From an uncultured Massilia sp. (GTDB taxonomy: Bacteria; Pseudomonadota; Gammaproteobacteria; Burkholderiales; Burkholderiaceae), in contig CAMLMV010000001.1 in assembly GCA_946481275.1 (NCBI GenBank), forward strand, positions 186,001 to 250,000: DNA of 64,000 bases. The letters are read 5' to 3'. The notes under the pieces are model-generated. The model was not told the DNA's origin, did not search any database, and saw nothing but the letters and a program-made list of their open reading frames with translations. The position numbers were made by a program, and so were the translations under genes. Shown here in pieces: positions 1-8,945 of this stretch (the stretch's first letter is position 1; each line of letters starts with the position of its first letter).

Positions 1-522
1 GCCGACCTGATCTTCGGCCGCGCGAACCCGGGCGGCAAGCTGCCCGTGACCATCGCGCGCAACGTCGGCCAGCTGCCGATGTTCTACAACCGCAAGCCGA
101 GCAGCCGCCGCGGCTACATCGACGACGTGACCACGCCGCTGTACCCGTTCGGCTACGGTCTGTCGTACACCCGTTTCGAGATCTCCGCACCGCGCCTCAC
201 GAAGGACCGGATCGCGACGAATGGCACGACCCAGGTACAAGTGGACGTGCAGAATACCGGCGCCGTACGCGGCGACGAAGTCGTGCAGATGTATATCCGC
301 GACGACGTCAGCTCCGTCACCCGTCCGCTGCTCGAACTGAAGGGCTTCCAGCGCGTGACGCTGGAGCCGGGCGAAAAGCGCACGGTCACCTTCGACATCA
401 AACCGACCGACCTGTGGTTCTACAACAGCGACATGAAACGCGTCGTGGAACCGGGGACGTTCACCATTTTCGCAGGACCGAACAGCGTCGACCTGAAGAA
501 GGCGACCCTGACGGTGGCATAA
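1..522 (+). CDS. Glycoside hydrolase family 3 enzyme, C-terminal part (5' end outside window)
   Basis: The reading frame is open from base 1, so only about 173 C-terminal residues are visible. They hold the end of the GH3 C-terminal alpha/beta domain (ANPGGKLPVTIAR, with the family's NPGGKLPVT signature), the linker with YPFGYGLSYTRF, and the complete C-terminal fibronectin-III-like domain. GH3 enzymes of this architecture are mostly exo-acting beta-glucosidases or beta-xylosidases, often periplasmic; the catalytic Asp and the N-terminus are not in the window, so specificity cannot be read. The stop is 16 bp before xylX, which has a GA-rich leader, so the gene probably shares a transcript with the xylose oxidation genes. 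That context makes beta-xylosidase or the terminal beta-glucosidase of xyloglucan breakdown the likeliest roles (inference). Confidence 0.9.
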   Translation, partial: ADLIFGRANPGGKLPVTIARNVGQLPMFYNRKPSSRRGYIDDVTTPLYPFGYGLSYTRFEISAPRLTKDRIATNGTTQVQVDVQNTGAVRGDEVVQMYIRDDVSSVTRPLLELKGFQRVTLEPGEKRTVTFDIKPTDLWFYNSDMKRVVEPGTFTIFAGPNSVDLKKATLTVA

Positions 523-538
523 CCAAGAGAGACACAAC

Positions 539-1726
539 ATGACAGCAATCCAAGCCAATCCGCTGCCGCAGGACCTCGACCAGGCCTTGATGGTCGGCCG
601 CGTCTGGCGTTCAGCTCCGACCAATGGCCCGGCCGTAGTGGCCGTCCGTAACGGTCGTGTAATCGATATCACGCGGCACGCCCCGACCGTGTCGGAACTG
701 CTCGAGCGCGACGACCTGGTCGCCATCGTGCGCGGCGCGGAAGGCGAGGACCTGGGCGACGTGAACGCTTTGGTCGCCGCCGCGCTGGCCGGCGACGAAG
801 GCAACGCGGTGCGCCTGCTGGCGCCGTGCGACCTGCAGGCGATCAAGGCATGCGGCGTCACGTTCGCCGTCAGCCTGCTGGAACGCGTGATCGAAGAGCA
901 GGCCAAGGGCGACCCGGCCCGAGCCAGCGCGCTGCGCCAGCAACTGCAGGAAACCATCGGCACCAACCTGTCGGAACTGGAGCCGGGCGGCGAAGCCGCG
1001 ATGCGCCTGAAGGCCGACCTGTCGGCACGCGGCATGTGGTCGCAGTACATGGAAGTGGGCATCGGCCCGGACGCGGAAGTGTTCACCAAGTCGCAGCCGA
1101 TGTCGGCGGTCGGTCACGGCGCTGCCGTCGGCCTGCACCCGTCGTCGCACTGGAACAACCCGGAACCGGAAATCGTCCTGGCCGTGAACAGCCGCGCGCA
1201 AGTGGTCGGCGCCACGCTGGGCAACGACGTCAACCTGCGCGACATCGAAGGCCGCAGCGCGCTGCTGCTCGGTAAAGCGAAGGACAACAACGGTTCGTGC
1301 GCGATCGGCCCGTTCATCCGCCTGTTCGACGGCGACTTCAACATCGACACGCTGCGCAACGCGGAAGTGCGCATGCGGATCGAAGGCGTCGACGACAACT
1401 TCGAACTGGCCGGCGCCAGCTTCATGCGCGAGATCAGCCGCGACCCGCTGGACCTGGTGCGCCAGACCTGCGGCAAGCACCACCAGTACCCGGACGGCTT
1501 CATGCTGTTCCTCGGTACGATGTTCTCGCCGATCAAGGACCGCGACGCGCAAGGCGGCGGCTTTACCCACCACGCGGGCGACCGCGTGAGCATCTCCACG
1601 CCGTCGCTGGGCACGCTGGTCAATACCGTCCAGCGCAGCGACCAGATCGCACCGTGGACCTTCGGCGTACGTGCACTGTACGCAAACCTGGCCCAGCGCG
1701 GCCTGCTGGCTGTCTCGGGCAAGTAA
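539..1726 (+). CDS. xylX: 2-keto-3-deoxy-D-xylonate dehydratase, fumarylacetoacetate-hydrolase fold
   Basis: A 395-residue protein of the fumarylacetoacetase family. The C-terminal half carries the family metal site: the E-x-E of EPE at 209-211, the GND at 228-230 followed by D235, and GKAKD near 245-249. In the Weimberg pathway this enzyme removes water from 2-keto-3-deoxy-xylonate to give 2-oxoglutarate semialdehyde, in the cytoplasm. The assignment to xylonate rather than arabonate rests mainly on the neighbours, which closely resemble Caulobacter XylB, XylC and XylD; the fold alone would not decide it. It sits 16 bp after the GH3 gene and 30 bp before xylB. L-arabinonate-pathway dehydratases of the same fold are the main alternative. 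Confidence 0.85.
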   Translation: MTAIQANPLPQDLDQALMVGRVWRSAPTNGPAVVAVRNGRVIDITRHAPTVSELLERDDLVAIVRGAEGEDLGDVNALVAAALAGDEGNAVRLLAPCDLQAIKACGVTFAVSLLERVIEEQAKGDPARASALRQQLQETIGTNLSELEPGGEAAMRLKADLSARGMWSQYMEVGIGPDAEVFTKSQPMSAVGHGAAVGLHPSSHWNNPEPEIVLAVNSRAQVVGATLGNDVNLRDIEGRSALLLGKAKDNNGSCAIGPFIRLFDGDFNIDTLRNAEVRMRIEGVDDNFELAGASFMREISRDPLDLVRQTCGKHHQYPDGFMLFLGTMFSPIKDRDAQGGGFTHHAGDRVSISTPSLGTLVNTVQRSDQIAPWTFGVRALYANLAQRGLLAVSGK

Positions 1727-1756
1727 GCCCGAGCTTTTGAACATAACGAGAATTAC

Positions 1757-2545
1757 ATGTCTGAACAAAACCAAGCATTCGTCTACGCGACGTTCCCCGA
1801 CCTCGCCGGCAAGCGCGTCGTGATCACCGGCGGCGGCAGCGGCATCGGCGCCGAACTGACCACGGCCTTCGCCGGCCAGGGCGCCCGCGTCTATTTCCTG
1901 GATATCGCCGAGGACGCGTCGCGCGCCCTGGAAGCGTCGCTGGCCGGCTCGCGCATCGCGCCGAAATTCATCAAGTGCGACCTGACCAACCTCGACGAGC
2001 TGAAGGCGACCTTCGCCCGTATCGAAGAGGAAGCGGGCGGCGTCGACATCCTGCTGAACAACGCGGCCAACGACGACCGTCACGACATCGAGAACGTGAC
2101 GCCGGCATACTGGGAAAGCCGCATGAACGTGAACCTGCGCCACCAGTACTTCTGCGCGCAGGCCGTCATCCCGGGCATGAAGGCGCGCAAGTACGGCGTG
2201 CTGCTGAACTTCGGTTCGATCTCGTGGCACCTGCCGCACACGCAACTGGGCCTGTACATGATGGCGAAGGCCGCCATCGAAGGCATGACCCGCAACATGG
2301 CGCGCGAATTCGGCCCGCACGGCATCCGTGCCGTCACGGTCGTTCCGGGCGCCGTCGTCACGCCGCGCCAGAAGGCGCTGTGGCACAACCCGGATGAGGA
2401 AGCCCGCATCCTGGCCGGCCAGTGCATCCCCGAGCGCGTCGAGATGGAAGACGTGGCCGCGCTGGCGCTGTTCCTGGCGTCGAACAACGCGCGCCACATC
2501 TCCGGCCGCGAGTACTTCGTCGACGCGGGCTGGTACGGCGCATGA
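1757..2545 (+). CDS. xylB: D-xylose 1-dehydrogenase (NAD-type short-chain dehydrogenase)
   Basis: A 262-residue classical SDR. The dinucleotide-binding motif TGGGSGIG is at 24-31, NNA at 101-103, and the catalytic Ser-Tyr-Lys are S154, Y167 and K171 (YxxxK, Ser 13 residues before Tyr). D49 at the end of the second strand favours NAD over NADP. Several stretches (RVVITGGGSGIGA, NVNLRH, NFGSISWHL, DAGWYGA) match, as I remember it, Caulobacter crescentus XylB almost word for word. It would oxidise D-xylose to D-xylonolactone in the cytoplasm. Its stop overlaps the xylC start as ATGA, so the two are translationally coupled. The symbol follows Caulobacter usage; this is not xylulokinase. Confidence 0.88.
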   Translation: MSEQNQAFVYATFPDLAGKRVVITGGGSGIGAELTTAFAGQGARVYFLDIAEDASRALEASLAGSRIAPKFIKCDLTNLDELKATFARIEEEAGGVDILLNNAANDDRHDIENVTPAYWESRMNVNLRHQYFCAQAVIPGMKARKYGVLLNFGSISWHLPHTQLGLYMMAKAAIEGMTRNMAREFGPHGIRAVTVVPGAVVTPRQKALWHNPDEEARILAGQCIPERVEMEDVAALALFLASNNARHISGREYFVDAGWYGA

Positions 2546-3423
2546 GCATCGTCGCCACGCAACCCACGCCGCTGTGGGAAGTCGGCGCGACGCTGGGCGA
2601 GGGCGTCCTGTGGGATGCCCCGGCCAAGCAGGTGTGGTTCGTCGACATCAAGGGCCGTCGCCTGCACCGCTGCGACGCCGACGGCAGCAACCGGCAGAGC
2701 TGGGACGCGCCGGGCCAGGTGAGCTTCGTGGTGCGGGCATCGGACGGCGGTCTCGTCGTCTCGCTGGAGGATGGCCTGTACCGCTTCGTGGAAGCGACCG
2801 GCGAGTTCGTGCCGTTCGCGAAGGTCGAGGCGGACGTGCCGGGCAACCGTTTCAACGACGGCCACGTCGACGCGCAGGGTCGCCTGTGGTTCGGTTCGAT
2901 GGATGATGCGGAAGAAGCACCGTCGGGTGTCCTGTACCGTTTCGACGGCAAACACGTCGTGCGCATGGACGACGGCTACATCATCACGAACGGCCCGGCC
3001 GTGAGCCCGGACGGACGCACGCTGTATCACACCGACACGCTCGATAAACGGGTGTATGCTTTCGACCTGGCGGAAGACGGCAGCCTGTCGAACAAGCGCC
3101 TGTTCGCGGAAATCACGGACGGCGGCTGGCCGGACGGCATGGCGGTCGACGCCGAGGGTTACGTGTGGATCGCGGTGTTCCGCGGCTGGCGCATCGAGCG
3201 CCGCAATCCGCAAGGCGAGAAAGTGGGCGAAGTGCGCTTCCCCTGCTCGAACATCACCAAACTGGCCTTTGCCGGCGACGACCTGCGCACCGTGTACGCG
3301 ACGTCGGCGCGCAAGGGCCTGACGGCCGAGGAACTGGCCCAGCAGCCGCTCGCGGGCGCGCTGTTCACCTTCCGCGCCGAGACGGCCGGATTGCCGCACC
3401 ACGTGCTGCGGCTGCAGGAGTAA
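2542..3423 (+). CDS. xylC: Xylonolactonase, SMP-30/gluconolactonase family
   Basis: A 293-residue six-bladed propeller lactonase. The start at 2542 is chosen because it overlaps the xylB stop (ATGA) and gives the normal family N-terminus; the frame is open further upstream inside xylB. Metal-site and substrate residues expected for SMP-30 proteins are visible: E20 in LGEG, the NRFNDG motif at 102-107, N150 in ITNG and D198 in WPDG. It would hydrolyse D-xylono-lactone to D-xylonate between the XylB and XylD steps. No signal peptide is present, so it acts in the cytoplasm with its operon partners. Family members accept several sugar lactones, so the exact substrate is taken from context. Confidence 0.87.
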   Translation: MSIVATQPTPLWEVGATLGEGVLWDAPAKQVWFVDIKGRRLHRCDADGSNRQSWDAPGQVSFVVRASDGGLVVSLEDGLYRFVEATGEFVPFAKVEADVPGNRFNDGHVDAQGRLWFGSMDDAEEAPSGVLYRFDGKHVVRMDDGYIITNGPAVSPDGRTLYHTDTLDKRVYAFDLAEDGSLSNKRLFAEITDGGWPDGMAVDAEGYVWIAVFRGWRIERRNPQGEKVGEVRFPCSNITKLAFAGDDLRTVYATSARKGLTAEELAQQPLAGALFTFRAETAGLPHHVLRLQE

Positions 3424-3429
3424 TACGGA

Positions 3430-5214
3430 ATGACACAACAGAACAGCAAACCGAAGCGCTTCCGGTCGCAGGACTGGTTCGATAACGAAGAGCGCATCGA
3501 CATGACCGCGCTCTACCTCGAGCGCTTCATGAACTACGGCATCACCCCCGAGGAACTCCGTTCGGGCAAGCCGATCATCGGCATCGCCCAGAGCGGCAGC
3601 GACATCTCGCCGTGCAACCGCATCCACCTGGACCTGGCCAAGCGCGTGCGCGACGGCATCCGCGACGCCGGCGGCATCCCGATGGAGTTCCCGCTGCACC
3701 CGATCTTCGAGAACTGCCGCCGCCCGACCGCGGCGCTGGACCGCAACCTGGCCTACCTGGGCCTCGTCGAGATCCTGCACGGCTATCCGATCGACGCCGT
3801 CGTGCTGACGACCGGCTGCGACAAGACGACGCCGGCCCAACTGATGGCCGCCGCCACCGTCGACATCCCCGCGATCGTGCTGTCCGGCGGTCCGATGCTG
3901 GACGGCTGGTTCGAAGGTGAGCTGGTCGGCTCCGGCGCCGCGATCTGGAGAGGCCGCCGCCGCCTGGCCGCGGGCGAGATCGACGAGAAGAAATTCATCG
4001 ACATCGCCACCGCATCCGCACCGTCGGCCGGCCACTGCAACACGATGGGCACCGCGTCGACGATGAATGCCATCGCCGAAGCACTGGGCATGTCGCTGAC
4101 GGGCTGCTCGGCCATTCCGGCGCCGTACCGCGAGCGCGGCCAGATGGCGTACGAAACCGGCAAGCGCATCGTCGGCATGGCGTTCGAAGACCTGCGTCCG
4201 TCGCAGATCCTCTCGCGCGACGCGTTCATCGACGCGATCGTCGTCAACGCCGCGATCGGCGGTTCGAGCAACGCGCAGCCGCACATCGTGGCGATGGCCC
4301 GTCACGCCGGCGTCGAGATCACGCCTTCGGACTGGATGGAATACGGCTACGACGTGCCGCTGCTGCTGAACATGCAGCCGGCCGGCAAATACCTCGGCGA
4401 GCGTTACCACCGCGCCGGCGGCACGCCCGCCATCATGTGGGAGCTGGAGCAGAAAGGCCTACTGCGCTCGAAGCGCCAGACCGTCACCGGCAAGACGATG
4501 GCCGAGAACCTCGTCGGCCGCGAAAGCATTGATCGCGAGATGATCACCCCGTTCGACCAGCCGCTGAAGCAGAAGGCCGGCTTCATGGTCCTGAAGGGCA
4601 ACCTGTTCGACTTCGCGATCATGAAGACGAGCGTGATCTCGGACGCCTTCCGCCAGCGCTACCTGTCGACGCCGGGCTCGGAAAACGCGTTCGAGTGCAA
4701 AGTCGTCGTGTTCGACGGTTCGGACGATTACCACCACCGCATCAACGATCCGGCGCTGGGTATCGACGAGAACACCATGCTGGTGATCCGCGGTTCCGGT
4801 CCGGTGGGTTGGCCCGGTTCGGCGGAAGTCGTCAACATGCAACCGCCCGATGCGCTGATCAAGAAGGGCATCAACGCGCTGCCGACGCTGGGCGACGGCC
4901 GCCAGTCCGGCACGTCGGACAGCCCGTCGATCCTGAACGCGTCGCCGGAAAGCGCGGCGGGCGGCAACCTGGCGCTGCTGCGCACGGGCGACCGCGTGCG
5001 CGTGGACCTGAACACGGGCAGCTGCAACGTGCTGATCCCGGACGAGGAACTGGAAGCGCGCCGCAAGGATGCGCCGCCGCCGATCCCGGGCAACCAGACG
5101 CCGTGGCAGCAGATCTACCGCGCGACCGTGGGCCAGCTGCACACCGGCGCCGTGATGGAGATGGCGCTGCAGTATCGCGACGTCGGCCACGACATGCCGC
5201 GTCATAACCACTGA
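3430..5214 (+). CDS. xylD: D-xylonate dehydratase, IlvD/Edd family
   Basis: A 594-residue IlvD/Edd dehydratase with the three iron-sulfur ligands expected for sugar-acid dehydratases: C62 (SPCN), C130 (TGCDK) and C203 (AGHCNTMGTAST). Long segments, including the start (FRSQDWFDN, TALYLERFMNYGITPEELR) and the C-terminal PRHNH, match Caulobacter XylD as I remember it, so the function is well supported. It dehydrates D-xylonate to 2-keto-3-deoxy-D-xylonate. It starts 6 bp after xylC and is the last gene of the GH3-xylXBCD unit; a rho-independent terminator begins 18 bp after its stop. L-arabinonate dehydratase is a close relative but less likely on these matches. Confidence 0.92.
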   Translation: MTQQNSKPKRFRSQDWFDNEERIDMTALYLERFMNYGITPEELRSGKPIIGIAQSGSDISPCNRIHLDLAKRVRDGIRDAGGIPMEFPLHPIFENCRRPTAALDRNLAYLGLVEILHGYPIDAVVLTTGCDKTTPAQLMAAATVDIPAIVLSGGPMLDGWFEGELVGSGAAIWRGRRRLAAGEIDEKKFIDIATASAPSAGHCNTMGTASTMNAIAEALGMSLTGCSAIPAPYRERGQMAYETGKRIVGMAFEDLRPSQILSRDAFIDAIVVNAAIGGSSNAQPHIVAMARHAGVEITPSDWMEYGYDVPLLLNMQPAGKYLGERYHRAGGTPAIMWELEQKGLLRSKRQTVTGKTMAENLVGRESIDREMITPFDQPLKQKAGFMVLKGNLFDFAIMKTSVISDAFRQRYLSTPGSENAFECKVVVFDGSDDYHHRINDPALGIDENTMLVIRGSGPVGWPGSAEVVNMQPPDALIKKGINALPTLGDGRQSGTSDSPSILNASPESAAGGNLALLRTGDRVRVDLNTGSCNVLIPDEELEARRKDAPPPIPGNQTPWQQIYRATVGQLHTGAVMEMALQYRDVGHDMPRHNH

Positions 5215-5232
5215 TCGTTTTGATCCCAACGA

Positions 5233-5258
5233 GGGCCCGTTCGCGGGCCCTTTTTTTT
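5233..5258 (+). terminator. Rho-independent terminator after xylD
   Basis: A perfect 7-bp stem (GGGCCCG at 5233-5239 with CGGGCCC at 5244-5250) closes a TTCG tetraloop and is followed directly by eight T residues. It ends the GH3-xylXBCD transcript and lies just upstream of the GH2 gene, so the GH2 gene needs its own promoter or read-through. Confidence 0.93.
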
Positions 5259-5273
5259 ATGCCCAGACCAAAG

Positions 5274-7265
5274 ATGCACGCTACCATGATCCGTATCTGC
5301 CGGGTGCTCGTCCTGGCCCTTTCCTGTATCGCCACCGCCCAGGCGGCACCCCGTACCGTCACCGCGCTTGACGGTAACTGGGAATTCGCCAAGGGCGCAC
5401 CGGACGGCTGGACGGCCGTCACGCTGCCGCACACCTTCAATGCGGACGACGGCACGTCGCCCAATCCCTACCGCGGCGCCGGCTGGTACCGGCGCACGCT
5501 CACGGCGCCGGCCGTCAACGGAGGGCGGACATATCTCGAATTCGACGGCGCCGCGCTGTCGACGGACGTCTGGCTGAACGGTACGCGCATCGGCCGCCAC
5601 GAAGGCGGCTTCGCGCGCTTCCGCTTCGACGTCACGGAGCAGCTGCGCGCCGGCGCCAACGCGCTGCTGGTCCGCGTCGACAACACGCGCCAGCCGGACG
5701 TGGCGCCGCTGGGCGGCGACTACACGCTGTACGGCGGCCTGTATCGGCGCGTACGGCTCGTGACGACGGCCGACGTGCACGTGGACATGCTCGATGCGGG
5801 CGGGCCGGGCGTGTATTTCAGTACGCCGGAGGCGGAGCGGCCGCACTGGCGCGTGCGCGTCGCGAACGACCGCGCGCGGGCCGAGAACGTCGTCGTCACG
5901 GCGCGGCTGCGCGATGCGGCCGGCAAGGTCGCGGCGACGGCGCAGCGGTCCGTCGCACTGCCCGCGCGTGCCGTCGTGCCGGTCGAGCTGGATGCGGCGC
6001 TGGCGAATCCGCACCTGTGGCAGGGCGTCGAGGACCCGTACCTGTACACGAGCGAAGTGACCGTGGCCCGTGCGGGCGCGGTGCTCGACCGCGTGGACAA
6101 CGAGGTCGGCATCCGGACCGTGCAACTCGACCCGGACCGCGGCCTGCTGCTGAACGGCCGTCCGTACCGCGTGCATGGCGTGAACGTCCACCTGACGTAC
6201 GTGCCGGGCAAGGGCGTCGCGGTCGACGATGCGGACATCGACAACGACTACCGCATCCTGGAAGAGCTGGGCGTCACGGGCCTGCGGTTCGCCCACTACC
6301 AGCACAACGAACACAGTTATGCGCTCTCGGACCGCAAGGGTTTCCTCGTCTGGACCGAGCTGCCGCTGACGTCGGAAGTGAACAGGAGCGACGCGTTCGC
6401 GGCCAACGCGGCCCAGCAGGCGCGCGAGCTCGTGCGCCAGAATTTCAATCACCCGTCCGTGTTCGTCTGGGGGCTCGGGAACGAGATCTACAAGGTGGAT
6501 GAGGTCAGCGGCCGCGTGCTGGACGCCATGCAGAAGCTCGTGCACGCCGAAGACGCCAGCCGGCCGACCGCGTACGCGAACTGCTGCGCGCCCATCGACG
6601 GGCCGCAGGCGATGCACACGGATGCCGTCGGGTCCAACGTCTATTTCGGCTGGTACGACAAGGAATTCTCGGACCTGGCGCCGTTCCTGGCGTCGAACCA
6701 TGCGAAGCTGCCGCGCACGCCGCAGTCGCTGAGCGAATACGGCGCCGGCGGCAGCGCGCTGCACCAGGAAGACCCGGTGCGCCGCCCGGTGGCGCCGAGC
6801 CGATGGCACCCGGAGCAATACCAGGCGCTGTATCACGAGGCGGCCTGGCGCCAGATCGAGGCGGCGCCGTGGCTGTGGGCGAGCTATGTGTGGACGGGCT
6901 TCGATTTCGCCTCGAGCGGCCGCAACGAGGGCGATGCGCGGGGCGTCAACGACAAGGGCATCATCAGCATGGACCGCAAGGTGCGCAAGGATGCGTATTA
7001 CTGGTACCAGGCCAACTGGTCGAAGAAGCCGATGGTGTACATCACGTCGCGCCGCGCGGTGAAGCGGACGGCGGCGGACGTGGAGGTCAAGGTGTACAGC
7101 AACCAGCCGGCGGCGCGGCTGCGGGTGAATGGCGTCGACCTGGGCGAGCGCGCCGTGGAAGGCCGCATCGCCCGGTGGCCGGTGCGCCTGCAGCCCGGCC
7201 CGAACCGGATCGAAGTCCAGGCGGGCGGGCAGGCCGACAACGTCGAATGGACGTTGGCGCCTTGA
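5274..7265 (+). CDS. Glycoside hydrolase family 2 enzyme, probable exported beta-galactosidase
   Basis: About 663 residues with a signal peptide (hydrophobic VLVLALSCIATAQA, cleavage near AQA-AP). The order is the GH2 sugar-binding jelly roll, an Ig-like domain and a TIM barrel. The acid/base is E404 in GLGNEIY and the nucleophile E488 in LSEYGAGG. ATGs at 5259, 5274 and 5286 are all possible; none has a strong ribosome site, and ATG 5286 would give the shortest signal peptide. It is close in size to compact beta-galactosidases and lacks the extra C-terminal domain of LacZ. Its stop abuts the stop of the opposing dehydrogenase gene with no base between. In this locus it may remove beta-galactose from side chains alongside the GH35 enzyme; beta-glucuronidase or beta-mannosidase activity is not excluded. 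Confidence 0.83.
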   Translation: MHATMIRICRVLVLALSCIATAQAAPRTVTALDGNWEFAKGAPDGWTAVTLPHTFNADDGTSPNPYRGAGWYRRTLTAPAVNGGRTYLEFDGAALSTDVWLNGTRIGRHEGGFARFRFDVTEQLRAGANALLVRVDNTRQPDVAPLGGDYTLYGGLYRRVRLVTTADVHVDMLDAGGPGVYFSTPEAERPHWRVRVANDRARAENVVVTARLRDAAGKVAATAQRSVALPARAVVPVELDAALANPHLWQGVEDPYLYTSEVTVARAGAVLDRVDNEVGIRTVQLDPDRGLLLNGRPYRVHGVNVHLTYVPGKGVAVDDADIDNDYRILEELGVTGLRFAHYQHNEHSYALSDRKGFLVWTELPLTSEVNRSDAFAANAAQQARELVRQNFNHPSVFVWGLGNEIYKVDEVSGRVLDAMQKLVHAEDASRPTAYANCCAPIDGPQAMHTDAVGSNVYFGWYDKEFSDLAPFLASNHAKLPRTPQSLSEYGAGGSALHQEDPVRRPVAPSRWHPEQYQALYHEAAWRQIEAAPWLWASYVWTGFDFASSGRNEGDARGVNDKGIISMDRKVRKDAYYWYQANWSKKPMVYITSRRAVKRTAADVEVKVYSNQPAARLRVNGVDLGERAVEGRIARWPVRLQPGPNRIEVQAGGQADNVEWTLAP

Positions 7266-8837
7266 TTACTGCAGCTTGCCGTCCACCATGCGCGTGAGGC
7301 CCAGCGGGTTCTCATCGCGCAGCGCTTCCGGCAGCAGGTCGGCCGGCACGTCCTGGTAGCACACCGGACGCAGGAAGCGCTCGATCGCGGTCGCACCCAC
7401 GGAGGTGGTGCGGCTGTCCGACGTGGCCGGGTACGGGCCGCCGTGCACCATCGAGTGGCACACTTCGACGCCGGTCGGGAAGCCGTTGAACAGGATGCGG
7501 CCGGCCTTGCGTTCCAGCGTCGGCATCAGCTTCGCGGCCAGCTCGCGGTCGGCGGCCGTCGCGTGGATCGTGGCCGTCAGCTGGCCTTCCACGTGGCGCG
7601 TCACTTCCAGCAGCTCGGCTTCGTCCTTGCACACGACGATCAGCGAGCTCGGTCCGAAAATCTCTTCTTCCAGCGCGCTGTTCGACAGGAACGTCGCGGC
7701 ATCGGCCTGGTACAGCGCGGCCTGGGCGGCGCAGCCGCAGCCGTCCGAGCTGCCCTGGGCGATGAGTTCCACGCCTTCGAGACCGGAGCGGCGCGCGATC
7801 GCGTCGACGTACGCCTGGTGGATGCCCGCGGTGAGCATCGTGCCGGCGCCCTTGGCCGCCAGGGCTTCCGTGACGGCCGTGCGGAACACGTCCAGGTCCG
7901 GGCCGGCGAGGGCGATCACGAGGCCCGGGTTCGTGCAGAACTGGCCGGTGCCCATCGTCAGCGAATCGACGAAGCCCTGCGCCAGCCTGGCGCCGCCCGC
8001 GGCCAGGGCGCCCGGCAGCAGGTAGAACGGATTGATGCTGCTCATCTCTGCGTAGACCGGGATCGGTTCCTTGCGGGCCTGCGCCGCATTGACGAGCGCG
8101 AGGCCGCCATTGCGCGAGCCGGTGAAGCCGACCGCCTTGATGACCGGGTGCTGGACAAGTGCGAGGCCGATCTCGAAGCCGGTGCCGATCAGCATGGAGA
8201 ACGTCCCTTCGGGCATGCCGCAGTCTTCGACGGCCTGGCGGATCGCCTTGCCGACCAGTTCCGACGTGCCCAGGTGGGCGTTGTGCGCCTTCACGACGAC
8301 GGGGCAGCCGGCGGCCAGCGCCGATGCGGTATCGCCGCCGGCGACGGAGAACGCGAGCGGGAAGTTCGACGCGCCGAAGACGGCAACGGGGCCGAGGCCG
8401 ATCTTGCGCATGCGCAGGTCGGAGCGGGGCGGCGTGCGCTGGGGCAGGGCGGAGTCCAGCGTCGCTTCGAGGAAGTGACCGTCGCGGACGACTTTCGCGA
8501 ACAGGCGCAGCTGGTTGCAGGTGCGCGCGCGTTCGCCTTCCAGGCGCGCCGTCGGCAGGCCGGATTCGGCGGAGGCGCGTTCGATCAGGGCCGGGCCCAG
8601 GTCCATGATGCGGTCGGCGATGGTTTCCAGGAAGCGGGCGCGCTGCTCGAGCGGCTGGCTGCGGTAGGCGTCGAACGCCTGTTCGGCCAGCAGGCAGGCG
8701 GCGGCCAGGTCGTCCATGCCGGCGGCGCCGAATTCGGGTTCCATCTCGGCGCGGGTGGACGGATTGTAGGCGCGCAGCGTGCCGGCGCTGCCGCGCACGG
8801 CCTGGCGGCCGATGATCATTTCGCCTTGGATGTTCAT
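7266..8837 (-). CDS. 2-oxoglutarate semialdehyde (2,5-dioxovalerate) dehydrogenase
   Basis: A 523-residue aldehyde dehydrogenase. Visible are N158 (GASNFP), K183, the FTGS motif at 238-241, the general base E264 (AEMSS) and the catalytic cysteine C301 (GTGQFCTNPG). The GTGQFCTNPG context and the length are typical of the semialdehyde dehydrogenases that finish non-phosphorylative pentose and sugar-acid pathways. It would oxidise 2-oxoglutarate semialdehyde to 2-oxoglutarate, the last Weimberg step (called xylA in Caulobacter). An AAGGAG ribosome site sits 5 bases before the ATG. Unlike in Caulobacter, it is on the opposite strand and separated from xylXBCD by the GH2 gene. It starts just downstream of the terminator of the TonB receptor gene, so some read-through could also supply it. 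Confidence 0.88.
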   Translation of the reverse strand: MNIQGEMIIGRQAVRGSAGTLRAYNPSTRAEMEPEFGAAGMDDLAAACLLAEQAFDAYRSQPLEQRARFLETIADRIMDLGPALIERASAESGLPTARLEGERARTCNQLRLFAKVVRDGHFLEATLDSALPQRTPPRSDLRMRKIGLGPVAVFGASNFPLAFSVAGGDTASALAAGCPVVVKAHNAHLGTSELVGKAIRQAVEDCGMPEGTFSMLIGTGFEIGLALVQHPVIKAVGFTGSRNGGLALVNAAQARKEPIPVYAEMSSINPFYLLPGALAAGGARLAQGFVDSLTMGTGQFCTNPGLVIALAGPDLDVFRTAVTEALAAKGAGTMLTAGIHQAYVDAIARRSGLEGVELIAQGSSDGCGCAAQAALYQADAATFLSNSALEEEIFGPSSLIVVCKDEAELLEVTRHVEGQLTATIHATAADRELAAKLMPTLERKAGRILFNGFPTGVEVCHSMVHGGPYPATSDSRTTSVGATAIERFLRPVCYQDVPADLLPEALRDENPLGLTRMVDGKLQ

Positions 8838-8852
8838 GAGTGCTCCTTGTTG

Positions 8853-8893
8853 AAAAAAAAACGCCGCCGCGACCCGTGAAGGCCGCGGCGGCG
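8853..8893 (-). terminator. Rho-independent terminator after the first TonB receptor gene
   Basis: A perfect 10-bp GC-only stem (arms 8862-8871 and 8884-8893) with a 12-base loop is followed, on the minus strand, by nine T residues (A tract at 8853-8861). It terminates the receptor transcript 52 bp after its stop, just before the dehydrogenase start. Its T tract lies only a few bases from that gene's ribosome site, which could matter if read-through occurs. Confidence 0.9.
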
Positions 8894-8945
8894 GTGGGCA
8901 GGAATCGATCAGCGATTGTATCGAATCATGCGGATTCCCGTTGGA

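Noticed and set aside
5220..5273. ATG at 5220 as start of the GH2 gene
   Set aside because: The leader would be translated through the terminator stem and T tract of xylD and would place a charged segment before the signal peptide.
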